In this document: positions 1 to 7,639 of the stretch, one piece after another | How positions within the stretch are numbered: position 1 is the stretch's first letter | Layout of the letters: each line of letters starts with the position of its first letter | Source of the DNA: Nocardia uniformis NBRC 13702 | Lineage (GTDB): Bacteria > Actinomycetota > Actinomycetes > Mycobacteriales > Mycobacteriaceae | Length of the DNA: 64,000 nucleotides | NCBI RefSeq assembly: GCF_001613345.1 | Contig: NZ_BDCE01000093.1 | Coordinates: 1 to 64,000, forward strand | Direction: 5' to 3' | Program-made: the position numbers and the translations under genes | Notes under the pieces: generated by a model | What the model was told of the DNA's origin: nothing | Database searches by the model: none | What the model saw: only the letters and a program-made list of their open reading frames with translations

Positions 1-186
1 ATGAGCGCACCGCGAGCACCGGCAACCGTAGCTCCGCCACCCGTGGCGACGAGCGTGCGCCCGGAACCGGTGGTCGCGCGCACGCCGGACCGTCGGGCAG
101 CCGCAGCGCTCGCCCGCAGGGCGGTCGCACCCGCGACCAGGCCGCGGCACCGCGCTCCAACCGCTACTGATCTCAGGACCGAATAG
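1..186 (+). CDS. C-terminal fragment of an unidentified Ala/Pro/Arg-rich protein (runs in from the left edge)
   Basis: An open frame enters from the left edge and stops at 184-186. The 61 visible residues are mostly Ala, Pro, Arg and Val with no recognisable domain, like the disordered tail of a longer protein. The ATG at position 1 is probably just an internal methionine. The stop codon lies inside a perfect terminator hairpin, which supports this being a true gene end. The family cannot be named from this part. Confidence 0.35.
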   Translation: MSAPRAPATVAPPPVATSVRPEPVVARTPDRRAAAALARRAVAPATRPRHRAPTATDLRTE

Positions 187-226
187 CGAACTCCGGCCGT
201 CGAATCGACGGCCGGAGTTCGCTATT
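182..226. terminator. Perfect 22-bp inverted repeat, bidirectional terminator
   Basis: Bases 182-203 are exactly complementary to 205-226 with one central base, so a hairpin of about 20 bp with a minimal loop can form. It starts within the stop codon of the left-edge gene and lies just downstream of the convergent reductase gene on the minus strand. It ends in a short T run on one side and an A run on the other, so it could serve both genes. Confidence 0.75.
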
Positions 227-242
227 TCCGGCCCGACAAGGA

Positions 243-593
243 TCAGGACGCCAACTGCACCTTTACCGTCACCCGGCCACGCTCGTCACGCCGAGCGACG
301 GCGTGCCCGGTCCGGTCCACACCATTGAGGTGCAGTGAGATGGGTCCGCCCTCCCCCAGGAAGTTCCGCCACCACGTCTTCTTATCCGCCATCGCCACAC
401 CGATGGTGAGCGTGTCCCCCTTACGCCGGTAGTTCACCGGCGTACTGATGGTCTTCCCCGAACGCCGCCCGACGTAGGTGATCACGACAAATCCGCGCCC
501 CATCAGCCGACCGATCACCGGCGCGTCGATCAGCGCGACGACAGCACCATTCATCCGACGGTTCATCGAACCTACAACCGCTGCGAATCCCAC
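243..593 (-). CDS. Nitroreductase / deazaflavin (F420)-dependent oxidoreductase family protein (Ddn-like)
   Basis: The 116-residue protein has the Ddn-like split-barrel pattern: a hydrophobic N-terminal stretch, the strand FVVITYVGRRSGKTISTPV near residue 35, and a hydrophobic central strand before KKTWWRNFLGEG. Family members use reduced F420 or flavin to reduce quinones or nitro compounds at the membrane; the substrate here is unknown. The GTG start follows an AGGAGG site at 5-nt spacing, which fixes the N-terminus. It is a single gene convergent with the left-edge gene. A second, longer member of the family lies at 23478-23882. Confidence 0.8.
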   Translation of the reverse strand: MGFAAVVGSMNRRMNGAVVALIDAPVIGRLMGRGFVVITYVGRRSGKTISTPVNYRRKGDTLTIGVAMADKKTWWRNFLGEGGPISLHLNGVDRTGHAVARRDERGRVTVKVQLAS

Positions 594-805
594 AACATCC
601 TCCTCGTCGCCCCGGAATGTGCCTTGCCCGCCAGCCTACGACTCTCGGGCCGGCAGCGGCGGTTGCGTCCGGCAGCCCGGTAGGGTGCGGCGTACTTCGG
701 TACGCTCGCCCGCGTGTCCGATGTGCGGTGCGCCAGGTCGCGGCGGTCGGGCACCGTACCGTGGTGAATCATCTTGCGGTGACGGTGTTTTCGGTATAGA
801 CCCCA

Positions 806-1846
806 TCAGTGCGACGCCAGACCCGGTTCGCTCCAGATATCCGGGGTGACAACGGAGATCGAGCGGCCCTGTGGGTCGAGAATACGGCCGAGCAGTTTCT
901 CGTGGCGGAGGGTGACGACGCGTTCGGTCACGTGGAGTTCGGGATGGTCGGTGGCGAGCTGGGTTTCGAAGCGGAGCACGTCGCTGACCGCGTGCAGGCT
1001 GGCTTGCAGAATGAGATTGTGCGGGCCGCTGATGGCGGCACAGTTGCGGGTCTGCGGGAGGGCGACCAGAGCGTGGCCGATGCGCTCCAGATCGGCTGCG
1101 GGGGCGGTGGCCCAGAAGGTGACGGCTACCGGCCAGCCGCCGAGTGGCCGGGCGAAGTCGCAGCGGAACCGGAGCAGGCCCAGCCTGGTCAATTCGTCTA
1201 TGCGGCGTTTGACGGTGGCGGTGCCGGTGCCGAGGGTGGTGGCGAGCGCCGCGTAGGAGGCGCGGCCATCATGGGCCAGCGCGGCGATCAGCACGCGGTC
1301 GTGGTCGGTGACGCGCCCGCGATCGCGGGCGGACGGTCGTGCCGACGGCGTGGTCAATTGGGTGCGCTGCTCTGGGGCGAGAGCGTCGATCCGCCAGTCA
1401 CCGCCCTCGGTGAACATATGCGTGACCAGGTGCGCGCGGACGGTGGTGAGGTGCGGAACGGCGGGCAGGATATCGAGGGTGTAGCGCGACATGGCGGCCA
1501 GATCATCGGTGGCCACGGTGGCGAGGATCTGATGGGTTCCGGCCGCGCGTTCGAGGGTCAGCATATGCGGATGCGTCGCCAGGTCCGCGATGACGGTGGC
1601 GGATTTCCCCGCAGCACAGTCGAGTTCGAGGTAGGCGACGCAGACCCGTTCGAGCAGTCGCGGCCCGGGTGACATACCGACCCACGCCGCGCCGCGCCGA
1701 TTCAGCCGCTGCCAGCGCCGCGCGGCCGTGACCGGGTCGACGTCGAGCGCACTACCGAGTTCGGTCCACGACGCCCGGGGCCGCAATTGCAGGGCGTGGA
1801 TGAGCGCGAGTTCATCCTCACTCAGCAACTCACTGTTTTCCTGCAT
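806..1846 (-). CDS. Lrp/AsnC family transcriptional regulator with duplicated HTH-ligand modules
   Basis: The 346-residue protein is a tandem duplication. Residues about 9-55 form an AsnC-type winged HTH (LSEDELALIHAL to RRWQRLNRRG) followed by an alpha/beta ligand domain. A second HTH begins near residue 180 (DHDRVLIAALAHDGRAS) with its own ligand domain. Classical Lrp proteins are about 150 residues with one module. It is divergent from the lactate monooxygenase gene with about 100 bp between them, so it probably regulates that gene and itself. A ligand such as lactate or an amino acid is inference. A similar double regulator occurs at 28718-29740 beside an MFS pump. Confidence 0.85.
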   Translation of the reverse strand: MQENSELLSEDELALIHALQLRPRASWTELGSALDVDPVTAARRWQRLNRRGAAWVGMSPGPRLLERVCVAYLELDCAAGKSATVIADLATHPHMLTLERAAGTHQILATVATDDLAAMSRYTLDILPAVPHLTTVRAHLVTHMFTEGGDWRIDALAPEQRTQLTTPSARPSARDRGRVTDHDRVLIAALAHDGRASYAALATTLGTGTATVKRRIDELTRLGLLRFRCDFARPLGGWPVAVTFWATAPAADLERIGHALVALPQTRNCAAISGPHNLILQASLHAVSDVLRFETQLATDHPELHVTERVVTLRHEKLLGRILDPQGRSISVVTPDIWSEPGLASH

Positions 1847-1872
1847 TCAATGGGTCCTCTTCTTAGGATTCC

Positions 1873-1919
1873 TGCACCTTGACCTAGTCGTCGACTCGAT
1901 ATCGCACAGTAGTGGTGCA
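1873..1919. promoter_or_regulatory. Inverted repeat TGCACC-N35-GGTGCA in a divergent promoter region
   Basis: The 104-bp gap between the AsnC-type gene and the lactate monooxygenase gene contains TGCACC at 1873-1878 and its complement GGTGCA at 1914-1919. Such paired half-sites are compatible with an octameric Lrp-type regulator wrapping the DNA. The arms are short, so chance is possible. Confidence 0.3.
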
Positions 1920-1950
1920 TACACCGTCGAGGAACAGAGAGGTCCCGGAG

Positions 1951-3114
1951 ATGGCATTCGGCGACTACCAGAACGAGATCTACTTCAATGGGCTGCGCGG
2001 CGTGGTCCCCACTCTGCCGATGAAGTTCGAGGAGCTGCGAGATCGAGCCCAGGCCGCGATGCCGCCGTCGATCTGGTCCTATGTGGCGGGTGGCGCGGGC
2101 GATGAGCGGACCCAGAACGCCAATGTCACCGCCTTCGACCGCTGGGGGCTGGTCCCGCGCATGTTCGTCGGCGCCAAGGAGCGCGATCTCTCGGTCGATT
2201 TGTTCGGAATGACCTTGCCCGCACCGGTCTTCATGGCCCCGATCGGTGTGATCGGCCTGTGCGCGCAGGACGGCCACGGCGACCTGGCAACCGCCCGCGC
2301 GGCGGCGCGCACGGGGATACCGATGGTGGCGTCGACCCTCATGGTCGATCCGCTCGATCAGGTTGCGGCCGAATTCGGGGATACCCCAGGGTTTTTCCAG
2401 CTCTACACCCCCACCGATCGCGATCTCGCGGCGAGTCTGGTGCAGCGCGCCGAGGCGGCGGGTTACCAGGGCATTGTCGTCACCCTCGACACGTGGGTCA
2501 CCGGTTGGCGGCCCCGCGACCTGTCGACCGGAAACTTCCCGCAGTTGCGCGGTCACTGCCTAGCCAATTACTTCACCGATCCGGTCTTCCGCGCCGCCCT
2601 GTCGAAAACCCCCGAGGAGGATCCGCAATCGGCGATCCTGCGCTGGATTCAGGTCTTCGGCAATCCGCTCACCTGGGATGACCTCCCCTGGCTCCGCTCT
2701 CTGACCGATCTCCCGCTGATCGTCAAGGGTATCTGCCACCCCGACGACGCCCGCCGCGCGATCGACGGCGGAGTCGATGGCATCTACTGTTCCAATCACG
2801 GTGGCCGCCAAGCCAATGGCGGCCTACCCGCGATCGATGTCCTGCCCGAGGTCGTCGCCGCCGCCAATGGCGTGCCGGTGCTGTTCGACTCGGGCGTGCG
2901 CAGCGGCGCGGACATCATCAAGGCGCTCGCGCTGGGGGCGACCGCGGTGGGTATCGGCCGCCCCTACGCCTACGGCCTCGCACTCGGCGGCGTCGACGGC
3001 ATCGTGCACGTTGTGCGCTCGATGCTCGCCGAGGCCGATCTGATCATGGCTGTCGACGGCTACCCCGCCCGGAAGGACCTCACGCCCGAGGCTCTTCGGC
3101 GCGTTCCGAGGTAA
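1951..3114 (+). CDS. Lactate 2-monooxygenase-like FMN-dependent alpha-hydroxy acid oxidizing enzyme
   Basis: The 387-residue protein resembles mycobacterial lactate 2-monooxygenase (L-lactate + O2 to acetate + CO2 + water) along its whole length, from GDYQNEIY at the N-terminus to AEADLIMAVDGY near the C-terminus. The flavin/substrate motif SNHGGRQANGG supplies the catalytic base His283 and Arg286, and DSG and GIGRPYAYG form the phosphate-binding part of the TIM barrel. The ATG at 1951 is chosen because GAGAGG lies 7 nt upstream and the known family N-terminus starts there; an in-frame GTG at 1912 would add an unconserved tail. Other hydroxy-acid oxidases remain possible. Its 3' end overlaps the convergent MFS gene by 35 bp. 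Confidence 0.85.
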   Translation: MAFGDYQNEIYFNGLRGVVPTLPMKFEELRDRAQAAMPPSIWSYVAGGAGDERTQNANVTAFDRWGLVPRMFVGAKERDLSVDLFGMTLPAPVFMAPIGVIGLCAQDGHGDLATARAAARTGIPMVASTLMVDPLDQVAAEFGDTPGFFQLYTPTDRDLAASLVQRAEAAGYQGIVVTLDTWVTGWRPRDLSTGNFPQLRGHCLANYFTDPVFRAALSKTPEEDPQSAILRWIQVFGNPLTWDDLPWLRSLTDLPLIVKGICHPDDARRAIDGGVDGIYCSNHGGRQANGGLPAIDVLPEVVAAANGVPVLFDSGVRSGADIIKALALGATAVGIGRPYAYGLALGGVDGIVHVVRSMLAEADLIMAVDGYPARKDLTPEALRRVPR

Positions 3115-4657
3115 GCGCACTCCCGCGCACGTCCGAACCCTTTGCGCTGCGGCCGAGTACCGCCGCGGCCGTAGCGCCGAGGGCGACGACCGCAATGCCC
3201 GCGACGAGAGCGGTGGACATACCGGTGCGGAAGCTGTCGAACACGCTGTCCAGCAGCCAGGGTGGTGCGCTGGGTGCCGATCCGACCGCGACGCCCGCCG
3301 CCACGGAATCCTCGATGCGGTGGGCGATATCGTCCGGCAGCAGCACCACCGCATCGGAAACGCTATTGCGGTAGACGGTGCTGAATACGCTGCCCAGCAA
3401 CGCGATTCCGAGCACCGCACCGAGTTCACGGGTGACGTCATTGAGCGCCGAGGCGACACCGTACTTCTCCGGCGGCAGTGCCGCCATAATGGCCTCGGTG
3501 GCCGGTGTGGCCGCGAAGGCGATACCGCTGCCGAGCAGGAAGACGCCGAATCCGATCGCAAGGTACGAAGACTCGGCACCCACGCCGCTCATGAGCGCCA
3601 AACCGGCCGCGATAAGCGCCATTCCGAGCAGGACGACCGGTAGGAAACCCCATTTTCGGTGCAGGGCAGGCACGATCGGCGAGAACACCATGGCGGCCAA
3701 CGCCAGCGGCAGCATGGACAGCGCCGCCTGGAACGGCGAGTAGCCCTTCACTAGTTGCAGATATTGCAGGCCGACAATGAAGAATCCGAACATGGCCAGG
3801 CATTCGGCGGTGATGACGATGGTCCCGGACGCCAGCCCGGGATTCCGGAACACGCGCGGATCCAGCAGTGGGCGAGGATGTCTCAGCTCCCAGCCGATGA
3901 ATGCGGCCGCGCCGATCCCGGCGAGCAGGAAGGCCGCGACCACCGGCACGGAGACCCAGCCCCGCTCCGGTCCCTCGATCATGCCGAAGACCAGTGCGGC
4001 GACGGCCAGCACCGAGAGCAGTCCACCACCGATATCGACCCGCGCACGGCCCGACGGTGATTGGCGTGGCACCAGCACGGTGGCCACCAGTGTGATCACG
4101 GTCAGCGCCACATTGAAGGCGAATACCGAGCGCCACGAGTACCACTCCAACAGCCCGCCCGCGCTGAGCAATCCGATCAGCGCGCCGCCGACCACGACGC
4201 CGGACCAGACACCCACCGCGCGCCCGCGCTCCTCCGGCGGGAATACGTGGGTAATGATCGACAGTGTCGTCGGCATGATCGCGGCGGCACCGACCCCGGC
4301 GAGGGCCCGCAGCACGATGATCGCCTCGACGTCATCGAAGACCAGTACCGCCGCGGACGAGACGCCGAAGACCAGCAGACCGAGAATCAGCATTGCCTTG
4401 CGCCCGTAGCGGTCTCCCAGTGCCCCGGCCAGCATCAGCAGACCGGCGAAGGTAATGCCGTAGGCGTTGACGATCCACAGCAGTTGCGATTCCGTGGCGC
4501 GCAGGTCGGTGGCGATATCGGGGACGGCCACCATGAGCGAGGCCATCATGCCCATGACGGCGACCAGCGCCAGGCACATCACCACCAGAATCAGATTGCG
4601 CCGCAAGGCACTCGGTACCGGCGTCGCACCGGCGTGCCTCGTATCCATGTGCACCAT
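3080..4657 (-). CDS. DHA2-type (14-TM) MFS drug efflux transporter
   Basis: The 525-residue membrane protein has a 14-helix drug:H+ antiporter layout. The loop 2-3 motif GDRYGRKAML is present near residue 82, and GVGAAAIMPTTLSII near residue 120 matches the family helix 4 region. A charged C-terminal tail follows the last helix. The start is supported by AAAGGAG 7 nt upstream. It lies 39 bp after a second MFS gene in the same direction, so both are probably co-transcribed from the TetR-controlled promoter near 6.15 kb. The exported compound is unknown. Confidence 0.85.
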   Translation of the reverse strand: MVHMDTRHAGATPVPSALRRNLILVVMCLALVAVMGMMASLMVAVPDIATDLRATESQLLWIVNAYGITFAGLLMLAGALGDRYGRKAMLILGLLVFGVSSAAVLVFDDVEAIIVLRALAGVGAAAIMPTTLSIITHVFPPEERGRAVGVWSGVVVGGALIGLLSAGGLLEWYSWRSVFAFNVALTVITLVATVLVPRQSPSGRARVDIGGGLLSVLAVAALVFGMIEGPERGWVSVPVVAAFLLAGIGAAAFIGWELRHPRPLLDPRVFRNPGLASGTIVITAECLAMFGFFIVGLQYLQLVKGYSPFQAALSMLPLALAAMVFSPIVPALHRKWGFLPVVLLGMALIAAGLALMSGVGAESSYLAIGFGVFLLGSGIAFAATPATEAIMAALPPEKYGVASALNDVTRELGAVLGIALLGSVFSTVYRNSVSDAVVLLPDDIAHRIEDSVAAGVAVGSAPSAPPWLLDSVFDSFRTGMSTALVAGIAVVALGATAAAVLGRSAKGSDVRGSALTSERAEEPRA

Positions 4658-4696
4658 GTCAGAACTCCTTTCAGGTCGGATGGACGACGGGCGCGA

Positions 4697-6121
4697 TCAG
4701 TGGGCGCTCACCCGCATTCCGGCGGGCGGCTTTCCGGCCGGGACGAAGACCGCGGCAGCCGCCGCCACAGTGAGCGCGAGGATCGCGCTGAAGAGGAAGG
4801 CGACGGTGAACCCGGAGGTGTCGGCGCCGCCGCTGCGCAGGCTGACCGCCGCGATGGTGGAGATCACCGCGACACCGAGGGCGGCACCGATTTCGTGGAA
4901 GGTGGTGACCACCCCGGAGGTCACTCCGGAGTGCGCGTGGTCGACGTGGGCCAGTGCGGTGGTCGTCGCGGTCACGATGACAGCGCCCTGTCCGATGGCC
5001 GCGACGCTGAGCCCGAGGATCAGCGCCGTGCTGCCATCCCAGAACGCGGGTACGGCCGCGCCCGCCGCCGCGATCAGCAGCCCGGCCACGCCGACGGGAC
5101 GGTATCCGAAGCGGCCGATGACGTGACCGGCATTGTGCGCGCCGACAATCGTGCCGAGGGCGATCGGAATGAACAGCAGCCCGGTTATCAACGCCGAATT
5201 GCCTTGTCCCTGTTGTAAATAGAACGATCCGAGGAAGAATCCGGTAATCAGCAGGGCGGTCGCCACGAGCATGAGCGCCGCGCCCGCGGCGATCGGGCGC
5301 CGTGTCAGCAGCCCCGGATCCAGTAGCGGTTCGGCGGTCGAGCGTTCGACGACGACGAAGACCGCCGCGAGCACCACCGCCGCCGCCAAGGCGCCCAGGG
5401 GCAGCGGATCGGCCCACCCAACGTCACCCGCGGTAATCAGCCCGTAGATCGCGGCACCGACAAATGCGGTGGCCAGGAGCGCCCCCACCACATCGATGCG
5501 TCGACCGTGCTGGGCCGGACGGACCGGAACGACGCGGGGGATGGCAACCAGCAGTGCGATGCCGACGGGAACATTGACGAAGAAGATCCAGGGCCAGCCC
5601 GGTCCGGCGGTGAGCACGCCCCCGATCAGCACGCCGGCGGCAGCGCCGGTGCCGCCCAGCGCACCCCACACGCCCAGCGCCCTATTGCGTTCGGCGCCAT
5701 GGAAGATCGTGGTCAGGATGGACAGCGCCGCGGGCGACAGGAGCGCCGCGCCGATCCCCTGCCCGACGCGGCCGGAGATCAGCATCGGGGCATTCAGCGC
5801 CACACCGGCCAGCAGCGACGACCCGGTGAATACCGCCAAGCCGAGGGTGATCATCCGGCGTGCCCCGAACAGGTCCGCTGCCCGGCCGCCGAAGATCATC
5901 AATCCGCCGAACAGCAGGGTGTAGGCGGTAACCACCCATGTGGTGGCGGCTCGGCCCAGCTCCAGGTCCCGGCCGATATCGGGCAGCGCGACGGTGACCA
6001 CCGTGATGTCGAGGATCAGCATGAACTGGGCGACGGCGAGCACCGCCAGGGCCCGCCACCTGCGTGGATCCGGTGCCATATCGGCGTCGTGGGAGTGCTG
6101 AGCGGGCGTCTGCTGATGCAC
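4697..6121 (-). CDS. DHA2-type MFS drug efflux transporter, first gene of a two-pump operon
   Basis: The 474-residue membrane protein carries the DHA2 signature LDITVVTVALPDIGRDL in helix 1, the GRAADLFGARRM loop and GQGIGAALLSPAALSIL in helix 4. Translation starts at GTG 6121, preceded by AGGAGG with 5-nt spacing. It is divergent from a TetR gene, and two copies of a GAAC-N6-GTTC operator lie in the intergenic region, so it is very likely repressed by that TetR. The second MFS gene (3080-4657) follows 39 bp downstream. Two adjacent, non-identical pumps suggest old duplication or different substrates. Confidence 0.85.
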   Translation of the reverse strand: MHQQTPAQHSHDADMAPDPRRWRALAVLAVAQFMLILDITVVTVALPDIGRDLELGRAATTWVVTAYTLLFGGLMIFGGRAADLFGARRMITLGLAVFTGSSLLAGVALNAPMLISGRVGQGIGAALLSPAALSILTTIFHGAERNRALGVWGALGGTGAAAGVLIGGVLTAGPGWPWIFFVNVPVGIALLVAIPRVVPVRPAQHGRRIDVVGALLATAFVGAAIYGLITAGDVGWADPLPLGALAAAVVLAAVFVVVERSTAEPLLDPGLLTRRPIAAGAALMLVATALLITGFFLGSFYLQQGQGNSALITGLLFIPIALGTIVGAHNAGHVIGRFGYRPVGVAGLLIAAAGAAVPAFWDGSTALILGLSVAAIGQGAVIVTATTTALAHVDHAHSGVTSGVVTTFHEIGAALGVAVISTIAAVSLRSGGADTSGFTVAFLFSAILALTVAAAAAVFVPAGKPPAGMRVSAH

Positions 6122-6137
6122 GACGACCTCCTAAGTT

Positions 6138-6188
6138 GAACGCGGATGTTCGAGTTACGCTCCCACCATAACCTGAACACGCGTGTTC
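6138..6188. promoter_or_regulatory. Two TetR-type operators: GAACGCGGATGTTC and palindrome GAACACGCGTGTTC
   Basis: Bases 6175-6188 form a perfect 14-bp palindrome, GAACACGCGTGTTC. A second copy with the same GAAC-N6-GTTC ends lies at 6138-6151, 37 bp away and immediately upstream of the Shine-Dalgarno site of the MFS gene. Both sit in the divergent gap between the TetR gene and the pump operon, the usual place for a self-regulating TetR to bind. Confidence 0.65.
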
Positions 6189-6253
6189 GAGAAGAGCGCG
6201 ATTCGGGACAGGCGGCGGCGACCGCCGAATCAGGCGAACCACCGGAGCCGCGC

Positions 6254-6259
6254 TATATT
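6254..6259 (+). promoter_or_regulatory. Probable -10 element TATATT of the TetR gene
   Basis: TATATT at 6254-6259 is a good -10 hexamer in otherwise GC-rich DNA, about 43 bp upstream of the preferred GTG start at 6302. No convincing -35 is visible. Confidence 0.35.
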
Positions 6260-6301
6260 GGCGACACAACCCGTACAGCCCTGTTCGAAATGAGGCGTGG
6301 T

Positions 6302-6901
6302 GTGGCGACAGCAGCAAGCACCGAGCAGTCCGGCCAGAAGCGGGCCGACGCCCGCCGCAATATCGCGGCCATTCTCGACGCCGCCCAGGAATGCCTGATC
6401 GCCGACCCCGAGGCGAATATCTCCCATATCGCCAAGCACGCGGGCGTCGGCCGAGTCACCCTGTACGGCCACTTCCCTTCACGGGCCGACCTGATCGACG
6501 CGGTCTTCACTCGCGCGGTCACCGAGAGCGACCGCATTCTCGATGCGGTCGACATCGACGGCGACCCCCGCGAGGCCCTGGCCCGCCTCGTCACCGCGTC
6601 CTGGAAGATCATCGACCAATTCCGCGCCCTGCTACTGGCCGCGCAGAACCACATTCCGGAAGAACGCATCCGCGCCGCCCACGACCGCCCCATGCGCCGA
6701 GTTCGCCGACTCATCGAAAACGGCCGCGCCACAGGCGTTTTCCGCGATGACCAACCCGTACCGTGGATGGTCGCGGTCTATCACAGCGTCGTGCACGGGG
6801 CAGCCACGGAAATCACCGCGGGCCGACTGACCGACCAGAACGCGGCCACACTCATCACCGGCACACTGCTCGCCGCCTATTCGCCACAGCCAGCGCCATA
6901 A
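6302..6901 (+). CDS. TetR/AcrR family transcriptional regulator of the adjacent MFS pumps
   Basis: The 199-residue form has a TetR N-terminal HTH (RRNIAAILDAAQECL, then ISHIAKHAGVGRVTLYGHF) and an all-helical ligand domain. The GTG at 6302 is preferred because GAGG lies 6 nt upstream and the length is typical. An ATG at 6290 has no ribosome site, and a start as far upstream as 6146 would place the operators inside the coding region. It is divergent from the MFS operon and most likely represses it and itself until a drug-like ligand binds. The ligand cannot be deduced. Confidence 0.82.
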   Translation: MATAASTEQSGQKRADARRNIAAILDAAQECLIADPEANISHIAKHAGVGRVTLYGHFPSRADLIDAVFTRAVTESDRILDAVDIDGDPREALARLVTASWKIIDQFRALLLAAQNHIPEERIRAAHDRPMRRVRRLIENGRATGVFRDDQPVPWMVAVYHSVVHGAATEITAGRLTDQNAATLITGTLLAAYSPQPAP

Positions 6902-6958
6902 CGGGGGCAGCCGGTTCGATAGCGATGAGTTCGGCGAGCTCGCACAGTCTCAACGGAT

Positions 6959-7555
6959 ATGAACGCAGACACCGCACCGCACGCGCCCATCCGGCTCTAC
7001 ATGTCCATGTCGCTCGACGGCTTCATCGCCGGACCCGATGACCGCGTGGGGCAGGAACTCGGCCGCGACGGCGGGCGACTGTTCAACTGGCTCGACGACC
7101 GCCTGTCGGATGGCCCGAGCGGGCAGGTGTTCAGCGAGGCCATGGCGACCGGCGCGGTGATCTCCGGCCGACGCACCTTCGAGTTGGCCGGCCGCTGGCA
7201 GGGCGATCACCACGACGGCGTACCGATCTTCGTTCTGACCCATCACATCGCCGACGACGATATCCCGCCGGGCAGCGCACAATTCGTCACCGATACCGCG
7301 GATTGCGTTGCCCGCGCCCGCGCCGCCGCGGGCCACCGTGCCGTCATGGTGCACGGCGCGTCCGCGGCACAGTCCCTCCTGCGGGCCGGTCTCCTCGACG
7401 AAATGGAAATCCACCTCGTCAATGTCCTGCTCGGCGACGGCCGACGACTTTTCGACGGCCTGGGCCGCGACCACATCGAACTCGACCTGGTCCGGCAGCT
7501 GCAGGCGCGCGACGTCACGCACCTCCGCTACCGGGTGGCGCCGACACAACCCTGA
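6959..7555 (+). CDS. Dihydrofolate reductase family protein (RibD C-terminal domain)
   Basis: The 198-residue protein begins with LYMSMSLDGFIAGPDD, the typical N-terminus of stand-alone RibD-C/DHFR-like reductases, and contains VISGRRTFEL and VMVHGASAAQSLLRAGLLDEMEIHLV, the nucleotide-binding and C-terminal family patterns. These enzymes use NAD(P)H; the physiological substrate of this branch is usually unknown. It follows the TetR gene by 57 bp and is followed by a strong terminator, so it may be the last gene of that transcript. Confidence 0.85.
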   Translation: MNADTAPHAPIRLYMSMSLDGFIAGPDDRVGQELGRDGGRLFNWLDDRLSDGPSGQVFSEAMATGAVISGRRTFELAGRWQGDHHDGVPIFVLTHHIADDDIPPGSAQFVTDTADCVARARAAAGHRAVMVHGASAAQSLLRAGLLDEMEIHLVNVLLGDGRRLFDGLGRDHIELDLVRQLQARDVTHLRYRVAPTQP

Positions 7556-7590
7556 TGGCCCCGACCCACCGCCTCGAGATCGACAGGAAG

Positions 7591-7616
7591 CTGCCCTCGC
7601 CGCGTGGCGAGGGCAG
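7591..7616. terminator. Hairpin terminator between convergent genes
   Basis: CTGCCCTCGCC at 7591-7601 pairs perfectly with 7606-7616 around a 4-nt loop. It lies in the 84-bp gap between the DHFR-like gene (+) and the acyl-CoA dehydrogenase gene (-), and can terminate both. Confidence 0.7.
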
Positions 7617-7639
7617 TCCGAGCTGGATACGACCGGTTA

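Noticed and set aside
6175..6188. GAACACGCGTGTTC considered as a LexA (SOS) box
   Set aside because: The spacing is GAAC-N6-GTTC, not N4, and the position next to a TetR gene with a second copy fits a TetR operator better.
6146..6301. TetR start as far upstream as 6146 or at ATG 6290
   Set aside because: The 6146 start would place both operators in the coding region and 6290 has no ribosome site; GTG 6302 has GAGG at 6-nt spacing.
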